A stretch of DNA of 64,000 nucleotides. Origin: Bombus terrestris. Its lineage: Eukaryota; Arthropoda; Insecta; Hymenoptera; Apidae. Positions 51,457-64,000 of the stretch are shown here, piece after piece. Made by a program: the position numbers and the translations under genes. The notes under the pieces were generated by a model that was not told the DNA's origin, did not search any database, and worked only from the letters and a program-made list of their open reading frames with translations. Position 1 is the first letter of the stretch, and every line of letters begins with the position of its first letter. Where the stretch lies: assembly GCF_910591885.1 (NCBI RefSeq), contig NW_025963555.1:1984001-2048000 (forward strand). The letters are read 5' to 3'.

Positions 51457-54400
51457 TGACACACCTTAACGCGTATCTCGCTCGCTGCGCTCGCCCGAAA
51501 ACTATAGCCTAACCTAAAACCAATCCATCTTGCGTTCATTATTCGATATGGTGGCGACATATTTCAAATTTGGGAACGTATCGGATCGGATGTGAGGTTG
51601 GACTAAATTTTTACGAGCGAGCGGAGCGAGCGAGCAACGGTCACAATTTCCAAGCTATACATATACCTTATATTGCCTTGCATATATTTCGTGTTACTAC
51701 CTTATTTTGTCAGCCATTTCGGACATCACATTGCACTGTAGTATGAGGAAATAGTACTATTTATGTGAAACTATTCATAAACTGTAAACACTTGTCAGTA
51801 GGCAATAGGATAAAGACTTCCGGCTCCTCGGGCTGGTGCGAATATTTCAATGTCCGTATGTGCCAAACCGTTGATTTTGACACACCTTTACGCGTATCTC
51901 GCTCGCTACGCTCGCTCGAAAACCATAGCCTAACCTAAAACCAATCCAAATTGCGTTCATTATTCGATATGGTGGCGACATATTTCGAATTTGCGAACGT
52001 GTCGGACCGGTTGTGAGGTTGGACAGGATTTTTACGAGCGAGCGGAGCGAGCGAGCAACGATCACAATTTGCAAGCCATACATATACCTTATATTGCCTT
52101 GCATATATTTCGTGTTATTACCTAATTTTGTCAGACATTTCGGACATCACATTGCACTGTACTATGTGGAAATAGTACTATTTATATGAAACTATTCATA
52201 AACTGTAAACATTTGTCAATAGGCAATAGGACAAAGACTTCCGGCTCCTCGGGCCGGTGCGAATATTTCAATGTCCGTATGTGCCAAACCGTTGATTTTG
52301 ACACACCTTTACGCGTATCTCGCTCGCTACGCTCGCTCGAAAACCATAGCCTAACCTAAAACCAATCTATCTTGCGTTCATTATTCGATATGGTGGCGAC
52401 ATATTTCAAATTTGGGAACGTATCGGATCGGATGTGAGGTTGGACTAAATTTTTACGAGCGAGCGGAGCGAGCGAGCAACGGTCACAATTTCCAAGCTAT
52501 ACATATACCTTATATTGCCTTGCATATATTTCGTGTTACTACCTTATTTTGTCAGCCATTTCGGACATCACATTGCACTGTAGTATGAGGAAATAGTACT
52601 ATTTATGTGAAACTATTCATAAACTGTAAACACTTGTCAGTAGGCAATAGGATAAAGACTTCCGGCTCCTCGGGCTGGTGCGAATATTTCAATGTCTGTA
52701 TGTGCCAAACCGTTGGTTTGTGACACACCTTTACGCGTGTCTCGCTCGCTGCGCTCGCTCGAAAACTATAGCCTAACCTAAAACCAATCCATCTTGCGTT
52801 CATTATTCGACATGGTGGCGACATATTTCGAATTTGCGAACGTGTCGGATCGGTTGTGAGGTTGGACAGGATTTTTACGAGCGAGCGGAGCGAGCGTGCA
52901 ACGATCACAATTCGCAAGCCATACACATACCTTATATTGCCTTGCATATATTTCGTGTTATTACCTAATTTTGTCAGACATTTCGGACATCACATTGCAC
53001 TCTACTATGTGGAAATAGTACTATTTATGTGAAACTATTCATAAACCGTAAACATTTGTCAGTAGGCAATAGGACAAAGACTTCCGTCTCCTCGGGCTGG
53101 TGCGAATATTTCAATGTCCGTATGTGCCAAACCGTTGATTTTGACACACCTTTACGCGTATCTCGCTCGCTACGCTCGCTCGAAAACCATAGCCTAACCT
53201 AAAACCAATCCATCTTGCGTTCATTATTCGATATGGTGGCGACATATTTCAAATTTGGGAACGTATCGGATCGGATGTGAGGTTGGACTAAATTTTTACG
53301 AGCGAGCGGAGCGAGCGAGCAACGGTCACAATTTCCAAACTATACATATACCTTATATTGCCTTGCATATATTTCGTGTTACTACCTTATTTTGTCAGCC
53401 ATTTCGGACATCACATTGCACTGTAGTATGAGGAAATAGTACTATTTATGTGAAACTATTCATAAACTGTAAACACTTGTCAGTAGGCAATAGGATAAAG
53501 ACTTCCGGCTCCTCGGGCTGGTGCGAATATTTCAATGTCTGTATGTGCAAAACCGTTGGTTTGTGACACACCTTTACGCGTGTCTCGCTCGCTGCGCTCG
53601 CTCGAAAACTATAGCCTAACCTAAAACCAATCCATCTTGCGTTCATTATTCGACATGGTGGCGACATATTTCGAATTTGCGAACGTGTCGGATCGGTTGT
53701 GAGGTTGGACAGGATTTTTACGAGCGAGCGGAGCGAGCGAGCAACGATCACAATTTGCAAGCCATACATCTACCTTATATTGCCTTGCATATATTTCGTG
53801 TTATTACCTAATTTTGTCAGACATTTCGGACATCACATTGCACTGTACTATGTGGAAATAGTACTATTTATATGAAACTATTCATAAACTGTAAACATTT
53901 GTCAATAGGCAATAGGACAAAGACTTCCGGCTCCTCGGGCCGGTGCGAATATTTCAATGTCCGTATGTGCCAAACCGTTGATTTTGACACACCTTTACGC
54001 GTATCTCGCTCGCTACGCTCGCTCGAAAACCATAGCCTAACCTAAAACCAATCCATCTTGCGTTCATTATTCGATATGGTGGCGACATATTTCAAATTTG
54101 GGAACGTATCGGATCGGATGTGAGGTTGGACTAAATTTTTACGAGCGAGCGGAGCGAGCGAGCAACGGTCACAATTTCCAAGCTATACATATACCTTATA
54201 TTGCCTTGCATATATTTCGTGTTACTACCTTATTTTGTCAGCCATTTCGGACATCACATTGCACTGTAGTATGAGGAAATAGTACTATTTATGTGAAACT
54301 ATTCATAAACTGTAAACACTTGTCAGTAGGCAATAGGATAAAGACTTCCGGCTCCTCGGGCTGGTGCGAATATTTCAATGTCCGTATGTGCCAAACCGTT

Positions 54401-54828
54401 GGTTTGTGAGACACCTTTACGCGTGTCTCGCTCGCTGCGCTCGCTCGAAAACTATAGCCTAACCTAAAACCAATCCATCTTGCGTTCATTATTCGATATG
54501 GTGGCGACATATTTCGAATTTGCGAACGTGTCGGATCGGTTGTGAGGTTGGACAGGATTTTTACGAGCGAGCGGAGCGAGCGAGCAACGATCACTATTTG
54601 CAAGCCATACACATACCTTATATTGCCTTGCATATATTTCGTGTTATTACCTAATTTTGTCAGACATTTCGGACATCACATTGCACTCTACTATGTGGAA
54701 ATAGTACTATTTATATGAAACTATTCATAAACTGTAAACATTTGTCAGTAGGCAATAGGATAAAGACTTCCGGCTCCTCGGGCTGGTGCGAATAATTCAA
54801 TGTCCGTATGTGCCAAACCGTTGGTTTG
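51457..54828 (+). repeat. Zone VI 8-mer HOR, copy 6
   Basis: Same order. Copy-specific: B2' has TACATATACC where most copies have TACACATACC. The A3' tail reads ATGTCTG. B9 (54407) begins TGAGACACC and has GATATGG. Confidence 0.95.
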
Positions 54829-57800
54829 TGACACACCTTAACGCGTATCTCGCTCGCTGCGCTCGCCCGAAAACTATAGCCTAACCTAAAACCAATCCAT
54901 CTTGCGTTCATTATTCGATATGGTGGCGACATATTTCAAATTTGGGAACGTATCGGATCGGATGTGAGGTTGGACTAAATTTTTACGAGCGAGCGGAGCG
55001 AGCGAGCAACGGTCACAATTTCCAAGCTATACATATACCTTATATTGCCTTGCATATATTTCGTGTTACTACCTTATTTTGTCAGCCATTTCGGACATCA
55101 CATTGCACTGTAGTATGAGGAAATAGTACTATTTATGTGAAACTATTCATAAACTGTAAACATTTGTCAGTAGGCAATAGGATAAAGACTTCCGGCTCCT
55201 CGGGCTGGTGCGAATATTTCAATGTCCGTATGTGCCAAACCGTTGATTTTGACACACCTTTACGCGTATCTCGCTCGCTACGCTCGCTCGAAAACCATAG
55301 CCTAACCTAAAACCAATCCAAATTGCGTTCATTATTCGATATGGTGGCGACATATTTCGAATTTGCGAACGTGTCGGACCGGTTGTGATGTTGGACAGGA
55401 TTTTTACGAGCGAGCGGAGCGAGCGAGCAACGATCACAATTTGCAAGCCATACACATACCTTATATTGCCTTGCATATATTTCGTGTTATTACCTAATTT
55501 TGTCAGACATTTCGGACATCACATTGCACTGTACTATGTGGAAATAGTACTATTTATATGAAACTATTCATAAACTGTAAACATTTGTCAATAGGCAATA
55601 GGACAAAGACTTCCGGCTCCTCGGGCCGGTGCGAATATTTCAATGTCCGTATGTGCCAAACCGTTGATTTTGACACACCTTTACGCGTATCTCGCTCGCT
55701 ACGCTCGCTCGAAAACCATAGCCTAACCTAAAACCAATCTATCTTGCGTTCATTATTCGATATGGTGGCGACATATTTCAAATTTGGGAACGTATCGGAT
55801 CGGATGTGAGGTTGGACTAAATTTTTACGAGCGAGCGGAGCGAGCGAGCAACGGTCACAATTTCCAAGCTATACATATACCTTATATTGCCTTGCATATA
55901 TTTCGTGTTACTACCTTATTTTGTCAGCCATTTCGGACATCACATTGCACTGTAGTATGAGGAAATAGTACTATTTATGTGAAACTATTCATAAACTGTA
56001 AACACTTGTCAGTAGGCAATAGGATAAAGACTTCCGGCTCCTCGGGCTGGTGCGAATATTTCAATGTCCGTATGTGCCAAACCGTTGGTTTGTGACACAC
56101 CTTTACGCGTGTCTCGCTCGCTGCGCTCGCTCGAAAACTATAGCCTAACCTAAAACCAATCCATCTTGCGTTCATTATTCGATATGGTGGCGACATATTT
56201 CGAATTTGCGAACGTGTCGGATCGGTTGTGAGGTTGGACAGGATTTTTACGAGCGAGCGGAGCGAGCGTGCAACGATCACAATTCGCAAGCCATACACAT
56301 ACCTTATATTGCCTTGCATATATTTCGTGTTATTACCTAATTTTGTCAGACATTTCGGACATCACATTGCACTCTACTATGTGGAAATAGTACTATTTAT
56401 GTGAAACTATTCATAAACCGTAAACATTTGTCAGTAGGCAATAGGACAAAGACTTCCGTCTCCTCGGGCTGGTGCGAATATTTCAATGTCCGTATGTGCC
56501 AAACCGTTGATTTTGACACACCTTTACGCGTATCTCGCTCGCTACGCTCGCTCGAAAACCATAGCCTAACCTAAAACCAATCCATCTTGCGTTCATTATT
56601 CGATATGGTGGCGACATATTTCAAATTTGGGAACGTATCGGATCGGATGTGAGGTTGGACTAAATTTTTACGAGCGAGCGGAGCGAGCGAGCAACGGTCA
56701 CAATTTCCAAACTATACATATACCTTATATTGCCTTGCATATATTTCGTGTTACTACCTTATTTTGTCAGCCATTTCGGACATCACATTGCACTGTAGTA
56801 TGAGGAAATAGTACTATTTATGTGAAACTATTCATAAACTGTAAACACTTGTCAGTAGGCAATAGGATAAAGACTTCCGGCTCCTCGGGCTGGTGCGAAT
56901 ATTTCAATGTCTGTATGTGCAAAACCGTTGGTTTGTGACACACCTTTACGCGTGTCTCGCTCGCTGCGCTCGCTCGAAAACTATAGCCTAACCTAAAACC
57001 AATCCATCTTGCGTTCATTATTCGATATGGTGGCGACATATTTCGAATTTGCGAACGTGTCGGATCGGTTGTGAGGTTGGACAGGATTTTTACGAGCGAG
57101 CGGAGCGAGCGAGCAACGATCACAATTTGCAAGCCATACATCTACCTTATATTGCCTTGCATATATTTCGTGTTATTACCTAATTTTGTCAGACATTTCG
57201 GACATCACATTGCACTGTACTATGTGGAAATAGTACTATTTATATGAAACTATTCATAAACTGTAAACATTTGTCAGTAGGCAATAGGACAAAGACTTCC
57301 GGCTCCTCGGGCCGGTGCGAATATTTCAATGTCCGTATGTGCCAAACCGTTGATTTTGACACACCTTTACGCGTATCTCGCTCGCTACGCTCGCTCGAAA
57401 ACCATAGCCTAACCTAAAACCAATCCATCTTGCGTTCATTATTCGATATGGTGGCGACATATTTCAAATTTGGGAACGTATCGGATCGGATGTGAGGTTG
57501 GACTAAATTTTTACGAGCGAGCGGAGCGAGCGAGCAACGGTCACAATTTCCAAGCTATACATATACCTTATATTGCCTTGCATATATTTCGTGTTACTAC
57601 CTTATTTTGTCAGCCATTTCGGACATCACATTGCACTGTAGTATGAGGAAATAGTACTATTTATGTGAAACTATTCATAAACTGTAAACACTTGTCAGTA
57701 GGCAATAGGATAAAGACTTCCGGCTCCTCGGGCTGGTGCGAATATTTCAATGTCTGTATGTGCCAAACCGTTGGTTTGTGACACACCTTTACGCGTGTCT

Positions 57801-58200
57801 CGCTCGCTGCGCTCGCTCGAAAACTATAGCCTAACCTAAAACCAATCCATCTTGCGTTCATTATTCGTCATGGTGGCGACATATTTCGAATTTGCGAACG
57901 TGTCGGATCGGTTGTGAGGTTGGACAGGATTTTTACGAGCGAGCGGAGCGAGCGAGCAACGATCACTATTTGCAAGCCATACACATACCTTATATTGCCT
58001 TGCATATATTTCGTGTTATTACCTAATTTTGTCAGACATTTCGGACATCACATTGCACTCTACTATGTGGAAATAGTACTATTTATATGAAACTATTCAT
58101 AAACTGTAAACATTTGTCAGTAGGCAATAGGATAAAGACTTCCGGCTCCTCGGGCTGGTGCGAATATTTCAATGTCCGTATGTGCCAAACCGTTGGTTTG
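54829..58200 (+). repeat. Zone VI 8-mer HOR, copy 7
   Basis: Same order. Copy-specific: B2' has the private GTTGTGATGTTGG near 55383. B45 and B7 both have GATATGG instead of GACATGG. B9 (57779) has the rare TTCGTCATGG and a tail with GAATATTTC, where every other copy has GAATAATTC before A1. Confidence 0.95.
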
Positions 58201-61200
58201 TGACACACCTTAACGCGTATCTCGCTCGCTGCGCTCGCCCGAAAACTATAGCCTAACCTAAAACCAATCCATCTTGCGTTCATTATTCGATATGGTGGCG
58301 ACATATTTCAAATTTGGGAACGTATCGGATCGGATGTGAGGTTGGACTAAATTTTTACGAGCGAGCGGAGCGAGCGAGCAACGGTCACAATTTCCAAGCT
58401 ATACATATACCTTATATTGCCTTGCATATATTTCGTGTTACTACCTTATTTTGTCAGCCATTTCGGACATCACATTGCACTGTAGTATGAGGAAATAGTA
58501 CTATTTATGTGAAACTATTCATAAACTGTAAACACTTGTCAGTAGGCAATAGGATAAAGACTTCCGGCTCCTCGGGCTGGTGCGAATATTTCAATGTCCG
58601 TATGTGCCAAACCGTTGATTTTGACACACCTTTACGCGTATCTCGCTCGCTACGCTCGCTCGAAAACCATAGCCTAACCTAAAACCAATCCAAATTGCGT
58701 TCATTATTCGATATGGTGGCGACATATTTCGAATTTGCGAACGTGTCGGACCGGTTGTGAGGTTGGACAGGATTTTTACGAGCGAGCGGAGCGAGCGAGC
58801 AACGATCACAATTTGCAAGCCATACACATACCTTATATTGCCTTGCATATATTTCGTGTTATTACCTAATTTTGTCAGACATTTCGGACATCACATTGCA
58901 CTGTACTATGTGGAAATAGTACTATTTATATGAAACTATTCATAAACTGTAAACATTTGTCAATAGGCAATAGGACAAAGACTTCCGGCTCCTCGGGCCG
59001 GTGCGAATATTTCAATGTCCGTATGTGCCAAACCGTTGATTTTGACACACCTTTACGCGTATCTCGCTCGCTACGCTCGCTCGAAAACCATAGCCTAACC
59101 TAAAACCAATCTATCTTGCGTTCATTATTCGATATGGTGGCGACATATTTCAAATTTGGGAACGTATCGGATCGGATGTGAGGTTGGACTAAATTTTTAC
59201 GAGCGAGCGGAGCGAGCGAGCAACGGTCACAATTTCCAAGCTATACATATACCTTATATTGCCTTGCATATATTTCGTGTTACTACCTTATTTTGTCAGC
59301 CATTTCGGACATCACATTGCACTGTAGTATGAGGAAATAGTACTATTTATGTGAAACTATTCATAAACTGTAAACACTTGTCAGTAGGCAATAGGATAAA
59401 GACTTCCGGCTCCTCGGGCTGGTGCGAATATTTCAATGTCTGTATGTGCCAAACCGTTGGTTTGTGACACACCTTTACGCGTGTCTCGCTCGCTGCGCTC
59501 GCTCGAAAACTATAGCCTAACCTAAAACCAATCCATCTTGCGTTCATTATTCGACATGGTGGCGACATATTTCGAATTTGCGAACGTGTCGGATCGGTTG
59601 TGAGGTTGGACAGGATTTTTACGAGCGAGCGGAGCGAGCGTGCAACGATCACAATTCGCAAGCCATACACATACCTTATATTGCCTTGCATATATTTCGT
59701 GTTATTACCTAATTTTGTCAGACATTTCGGACATCACATTGCACTCTACTATGTGGAAATAGTACTACTTATGTGAAACTATTCATAAACCGTAAACATT
59801 TGTCAGTAGGCAATAGGACAAAGACTTCCGTCTCCTCGGGCTGGTGCGAATATTTCAATGTCCGTATGTGCCAAACCGTTGATTTTGACACACCTTTACG
59901 CGTATCTCGCTCGCTACGCTCGCTCGAAAACCATAGCCTAACCTAAAACCAATCCATCTTGCGTTCATTATTCGATATGGTGGCGACATATTTCAAATTT
60001 GGGAACGTATCGGATCGGATGTGAGGTTGGACTAAATTTTTACGAGCGAGCGGAGCGAGCGAGCAACGGTCACAATTTCCAAACTATACATATACCTTAT
60101 ATTGCCTTGCATATATTTCGTGTTACTACCTTATTTTGTCAGCCATTTCGGACATCACATTGCACTGTAGTATGAGGAAATAGTACTATTTATGTGAAAC
60201 TATTCATAAACTGTAAACACTTGTCAGTAGGCAATAGGATAAAGACTTCCGGCTCCTCGGGCTGGTGCGAATATTTCAATGTCCGTATGTGCAAAACCGT
60301 TGGTTTGTGACACACCTTTACGCGTGTCTCGCTCGCTGCGCTCGCTCGAAAACTATAGCCTAACCTAAAACCAATCCATCTTGCGTTCATTATTCGATAT
60401 GGTGGCGACATATTTCGAATTTGCGAACGTGTCGGATCGGTTGTGAGGTTGGACAGGATTTTTACGAGCGAGCGGAGCGAGCGAGCAACGATCACAATTT
60501 GCAAGCCATACACATACCTTATATTGCCTTGCATATATTTCGTGTTATTACCTAATTTTGTCAGACATTTCGGACATCACATTGCACTGTACTATGTGGA
60601 AATAGTACTATTTATATGAAACTATTCATAAACTGTAAACATTTGTCAATAGGCAATAGGACAAAGACTTCCGGCTCCTCGGGCCGGTGCGAATATTTCA
60701 ATGTCCGTATGTGCCAAACCGTTGATTTTGACACACCTTTACGCGTATCTCGCTCGCTACGCTCGCTCGAAAACCATAGCCTAACCTAAAACCAATCCAT
60801 CTTGCGTTCATTATTCGATATGGTGGCGACATATTTCAAATTTGGGAACGTATCGGATCGGATGTGAGGTTGGACTAAATTTTTACGAGCGAGCGGAGCG
60901 AGCGAGCAACGGTCACAATTTCCAAGCTATACATATACCTTATATTGCCTTGCATATATTTCGTGTTACTACCTTATTTTGTCAGCCATTTCGGACATCA
61001 CATTGCACTGTAGTATGAGGAAATAGTACTATTTATGTGAAACTATTCATAAACTGTAAACACTTGTCAGTAGGCAATAGGAGAAAGACTTCCGGCTCCT
61101 CGGGCTGGTGCGAATATTTCAATGTCTGTATGTGCCAAACCGTTGGTTTGTGACACACCTTTACGCGTGTCTCGCTCGCTGCGCTCGCTCGAAAACTATA

Positions 61201-61572
61201 GCCTAACCTAAAACCAATCCATCTTGCGTTCATTATTCGATATGGTGGCGACATATTTCGAATTTGCGAACGTGTCGGATCGGTTGTGAGGTTGGACAGG
61301 ATTTTTACGAGCGAGCGGAGCGAGCGAGCAACGATCACTATTTGCAAGCCATACACATACCTTATATTGCCTTGCATATATTTCGTGTTATTACCTAATT
61401 TTGTCAGACATTTCGGACATCACATTGCACTCTACTATGTGGAAATAGTACTATTTATATGAAACTATTCATAAACTGTAAACATTTGTCAGTAGGCAAT
61501 AGGATAAAGACTTCCGGCTCCTCGGGCTGGTGCGAATAATTCAATGTCCGTATGTGCCAAACCGTTGGTTTG
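58201..61572 (+). repeat. Zone VI 8-mer HOR, copy 8
   Basis: Same order. Copy-specific: the B45 tail has TACTACTTATG, as in copies 1 and 3. B7 has TACACATACC and GATATGG instead of TACATCTACC and GACATGG. The A8 tail has a private AGGAGAAAGAC. B9 has GATATGG. This is the last complete 8-mer. Confidence 0.95.
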
Positions 61573-62414
61573 TGACACACCTTAACGCGTATCTCGCTCG
61601 CTGCGCTCGCCCGAAAACTATAGCCTAACCTAAAACCAATCCATCTTGCGTTCATTATTCGATATGGTGGCGACATATTTCAAATTTGGGAACGTATCGG
61701 ATCGGATGTGAGGTTGGACTAAATTTTTACGAGCGAGCGGAGCGAGCGAGCAACGGTCACAATTTCCAAGCTATACATATACCTTATATTGCCTTGCATA
61801 TATTTCGTGTTACTACCTTATTTTGTCAGCCATTTCGGACATCACATTGCACTGTAGTATGAGGAAATAGTACTATTTATGTGAAACTATTCATAAACTG
61901 TAAACACTTGTCAGTAGGCAATAGGATAAAGACTTCCGGCTCCTCGGGCTGGTGCGAATATTTCAATGTCCGTATGTGCCAAACCGTTGATTTTGACACA
62001 CCTTTACGCGTATCTCGCTCGCTACGCTCGCTCGAAAACCATAGCCTAACCTAAAACCAATCCAAATTGCGTTCATTATTCGATATGGTGGCGACATATT
62101 TCGAATTTGCGAACGTGTCGGACCGGTTGTGAGGTTGGACAGGATTTTTACGAGCGAGCGGAGCGAGCGAGCAACGATCACAATTTGCAAGCCATACACA
62201 TACCTTATATTGCCTTGCATATATTTCGTGTTATTACCTAATTTTGTCAGACATTTCGGACATCACATTGCACTGTACTATGTGGAAATAGTACTATTTA
62301 TATGAAACTATTCATAAACTGTAAACATTTGTCAGTAGGCAATAGGATAAAGACTTCCGGCTCCTCGGGCTGGTGCGAATAATTCAATGTCCGTATGTGC
62401 CAAACCGTTGGTTT
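61573..62414 (+). repeat. Zone VI partial ninth 8-mer (A1, B2' only)
   Basis: The first two monomers of the 8-mer, 61573 (A1, CCTTAACGCG and GCTCGCCCG) and 61994 (B2', CCAAATTGCG and GGACCGGTTG). The B2' tail has GTCAGTAGG, ATAAAGACTT, CGGGCTGGTG and GAATAATTC instead of the usual B2' tail, so the change to another array type happens inside this monomer, between about 62225 and 62335. Confidence 0.9.
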
Positions 62415-64000
62415 GTGACACACCTTTACGCGTATCTCGCTCGCTGCGCTCGCTCGAAAACTATAGCCTAACCTAAAACCAATCCAAATTGCGTTCATTA
62501 TTCGATATAGTGGCGACATATTTCAAATTTGGGAACGTGTCGGATCGGATGTGAGGTTGGACTAAATTTTTACGAGCGAGCGGAGCGAGCGAGCAACGAT
62601 CACAATTTCCAAGCTATACATATACCTTATATTGCCTTGCATATATTTCGTGTTACTACCTTATTTTGTCAGTCATTTCGGACATCACATTGCACTGTAG
62701 TATGTGGAAATAGTACTATTTAGGTGAAACTATTCATAAACTGTAAACATTTGTCAGTAGGCAATAGGACAAAGACTTCCGGCTCCTCGGGCTGGTGCGA
62801 ATATTTCAATGTCCGTATGTGCCAAACCGTTGGTTTTTGACACACCTTTACGCGTATCTTGCTCGTTGCGCTCGCTCGAACACTATAGCCTAACCTAAAA
62901 CCAATCCAAATTGCGTTCATTATTCGATATGGTGGCGACATATTTCGAATTTGCGAACGTGTCGGATCGGTTGTGAGGTTGGACAGGATTTTTACGAGCG
63001 AGCGGAGCGAGCGAGCAACTATCACAATTTGCAAGCCACACATATACCTTATATTGCCTTGCATATATTTCGTGTTATTACCTAATTTTGTCAGACATTT
63101 CGGACATCACATTGCACTCTACTATGTGGAAATAGTACTATTTATATGAAACTATTCATAAACTGTAAACATTTGTCAGTAGGCAATAGGATAAAGACTT
63201 CCGGCTCCTCGGGCTGGTGCGAATAATTCAATGTCCGTATGTGCCAAACCGTTGGTTTGTGACACACCTTTACGCGTATCTCGCTCGCTGCGCTCGCTCG
63301 AAAACTATAGCCTAACCTAAAACCAATCCATCTTGCGTTCATTATTCGATATTGTGGCGACATATTTCAAATTTGGGAACGTATCGGATCGGATGTGAGG
63401 TTGGACTAAATTTTTACGAGCGAGCGGAGCGAGCGAGCAACGGTCACAATTTCCAAGCTATACATATACCTTATATTGCCTTGCATATATTTCGTGTTAC
63501 TACCTTATTTTGTCAGCCATTTCGGACATCACATTGCACTGTAGTATGTGGAAATAGTACTATTTATGTGAAACTATTCATAAACTGTAAACATTTGTCA
63601 GTAGGCAATAGGATAAAGACTTCCGGCTCCTCGGGCTGGTGCGAATAATTCAATGTCCGTATGTGCCAAACCGTTGGTTTGTGACACACCTTTACGCGTA
63701 TCTCGCTCGCTGCGCTCGCTCGAAAACTATAGCCTAACCTAAAACCAATCCATCTTGCGTTCATTATTCGATATTGTGGCGACATATTTCAAATTTGGGA
63801 ACGTATCGGATCGGATGTGAGGTTGGACTGAATTTTTACGAGCGAGCGGAGCGAGCGAGCAACGATCACAATTTCCAAGCCATACATATACCTTATATTG
63901 CCTTGCATATATTTCGTGTTACTACCTTATTTTGTCAGCCATTTCGGACATCATATTGCACTGTAGTATGTGGAAATAGTACTATTTATGTGAAACTATT
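62415..64000 (+). repeat. Zone VII return to older monomer kinds
   Basis: Monomers at 62415 (A), 62837 (B), 63259 (A) and 63681 (A, cut by the window end after 320 bp). 62415 resembles 18574 (CCAAATTGCG, TCAGTCATTT, TTTAGGTGAA). 62837 is a variant B with CTTGCTCGTTGCG, CGAACACTATAG, CAACTATCAC and GCCACACATA. 63259 and 63681 have TATTGTGGCG as in zone I. 63259-63681 is an A-A pair. The array continues past the window. Confidence 0.87.

Larger units (their letters stand above)
1..64000 (+). repeat. Satellite array, 422-bp monomer, 151.8 copies
   Basis: The entire window is a head-to-tail tandem array with no interruption, inversion or unique insert that I could find. Monomers begin at TGACACACC (variants TGAGACACC, TGCCACACC, TGACATACA) and end in a linker of three kinds: GGTTTGTGAC, GGTTTTTGAC, or the 1-bp shorter GATTTTGAC. 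Types A and B alternate for most of the array, giving a dimer of about 843 bp. There is no protein-coding gene: open frames of 60 to 130 codons recur once per monomer on both strands, encode arginine/serine-rich low-information peptides, and resemble no family I recognise. I know of no named satellite that matches, but I could not search a library. Tandem structure is certain; host and chromosomal position are not visible. Confidence 0.99.

Noticed and set aside
1..64000. CRISPR array, because of very regular spacing
   Set aside because: Repeat units are 422 bp and there are no unique spacers between short repeats; everything is repeated.
1..64000. rDNA spacer or tandem gene cluster
   Set aside because: No rRNA, 5S, tRNA, histone or snRNA sequence is recognisable in the monomer.

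Overview
The whole 64 kb window is one uninterrupted satellite DNA array. I see no gene, tRNA, rRNA, transposon body or unique sequence in it. The basic unit is a monomer of 422 bp (421 bp in one length class), in the same orientation throughout: 151 complete monomers plus a final partial one (320 bp). With the phase set at TGACACACC, monomers start at 1, 423, 845, 1267, 1701, 2123, 2545 and so on. GC of the first monomer is about 42% by hand count, and CpG is not depleted (about 26 CpG against roughly 19 expected). This argues against a heavily methylated vertebrate or plant satellite and fits an invertebrate, perhaps an insect or other arthropod. Almost every monomer also carries two tandem copies of TTAGG, the arthropod telomere unit, though that may be chance. 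The host assignment is inference.

Two monomer families alternate. Type A has CAAATTTGGG, GGACTAAATT and GTTACTACCTTA. Type B has CGAATTTGCG, GGACAGGATT and GTTATTACCTAA. Monomers 1 (A) and 2 (B) differ at about 27 of 422 positions by eye (about 94% identity). A rarer, more diverged type C occurs three times (11405, 13935, 17730). Every monomer has the same internal parts: an MluI-type ACGCGT, a GC-rich CGCTC box and its near-perfect inverted partner about 116 bp downstream, an AGTACT near position 297, and a linker that sets the 421/422 length.

Monomers are organised into higher-order repeats (HORs) that change along the window. Zone I (1-7606) holds three copies of a 6-mer (2531 bp; the first is 2544 bp because of a 13-bp expansion). 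Zone II (7607-11404) is a mosaic of recombinant monomers with broken A/B alternation. Zone III (11405-18995) has units starting with the C monomer: one of 6 monomers (2530 bp), one of 9 (3795 bp), then C plus two monomers. Zone IV (18996-23211) has two copies of a 5-mer (2108 bp). Zone V (23212-34596) has three copies of a 9-mer (3795 bp), made of a 4-mer plus the zone IV 5-mer. Zone VI (34597-62414) has eight complete copies of an 8-mer (3372 bp) plus the first two monomers of a ninth. Zone VII (62415-64000) returns to the monomer kinds seen near 18.6 kb and at the window start.

The layout suggests successive amplification by unequal exchange, with the 8-mer a younger, more homogeneous derivative of the 9-mer embedded in older, more varied array. 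Short open frames on both strands (up to 130 codons) recur because the monomer recurs; none looks like a real gene. A pericentromeric, centromeric or subtelomeric location is plausible for such an array but cannot be shown from this sequence alone.
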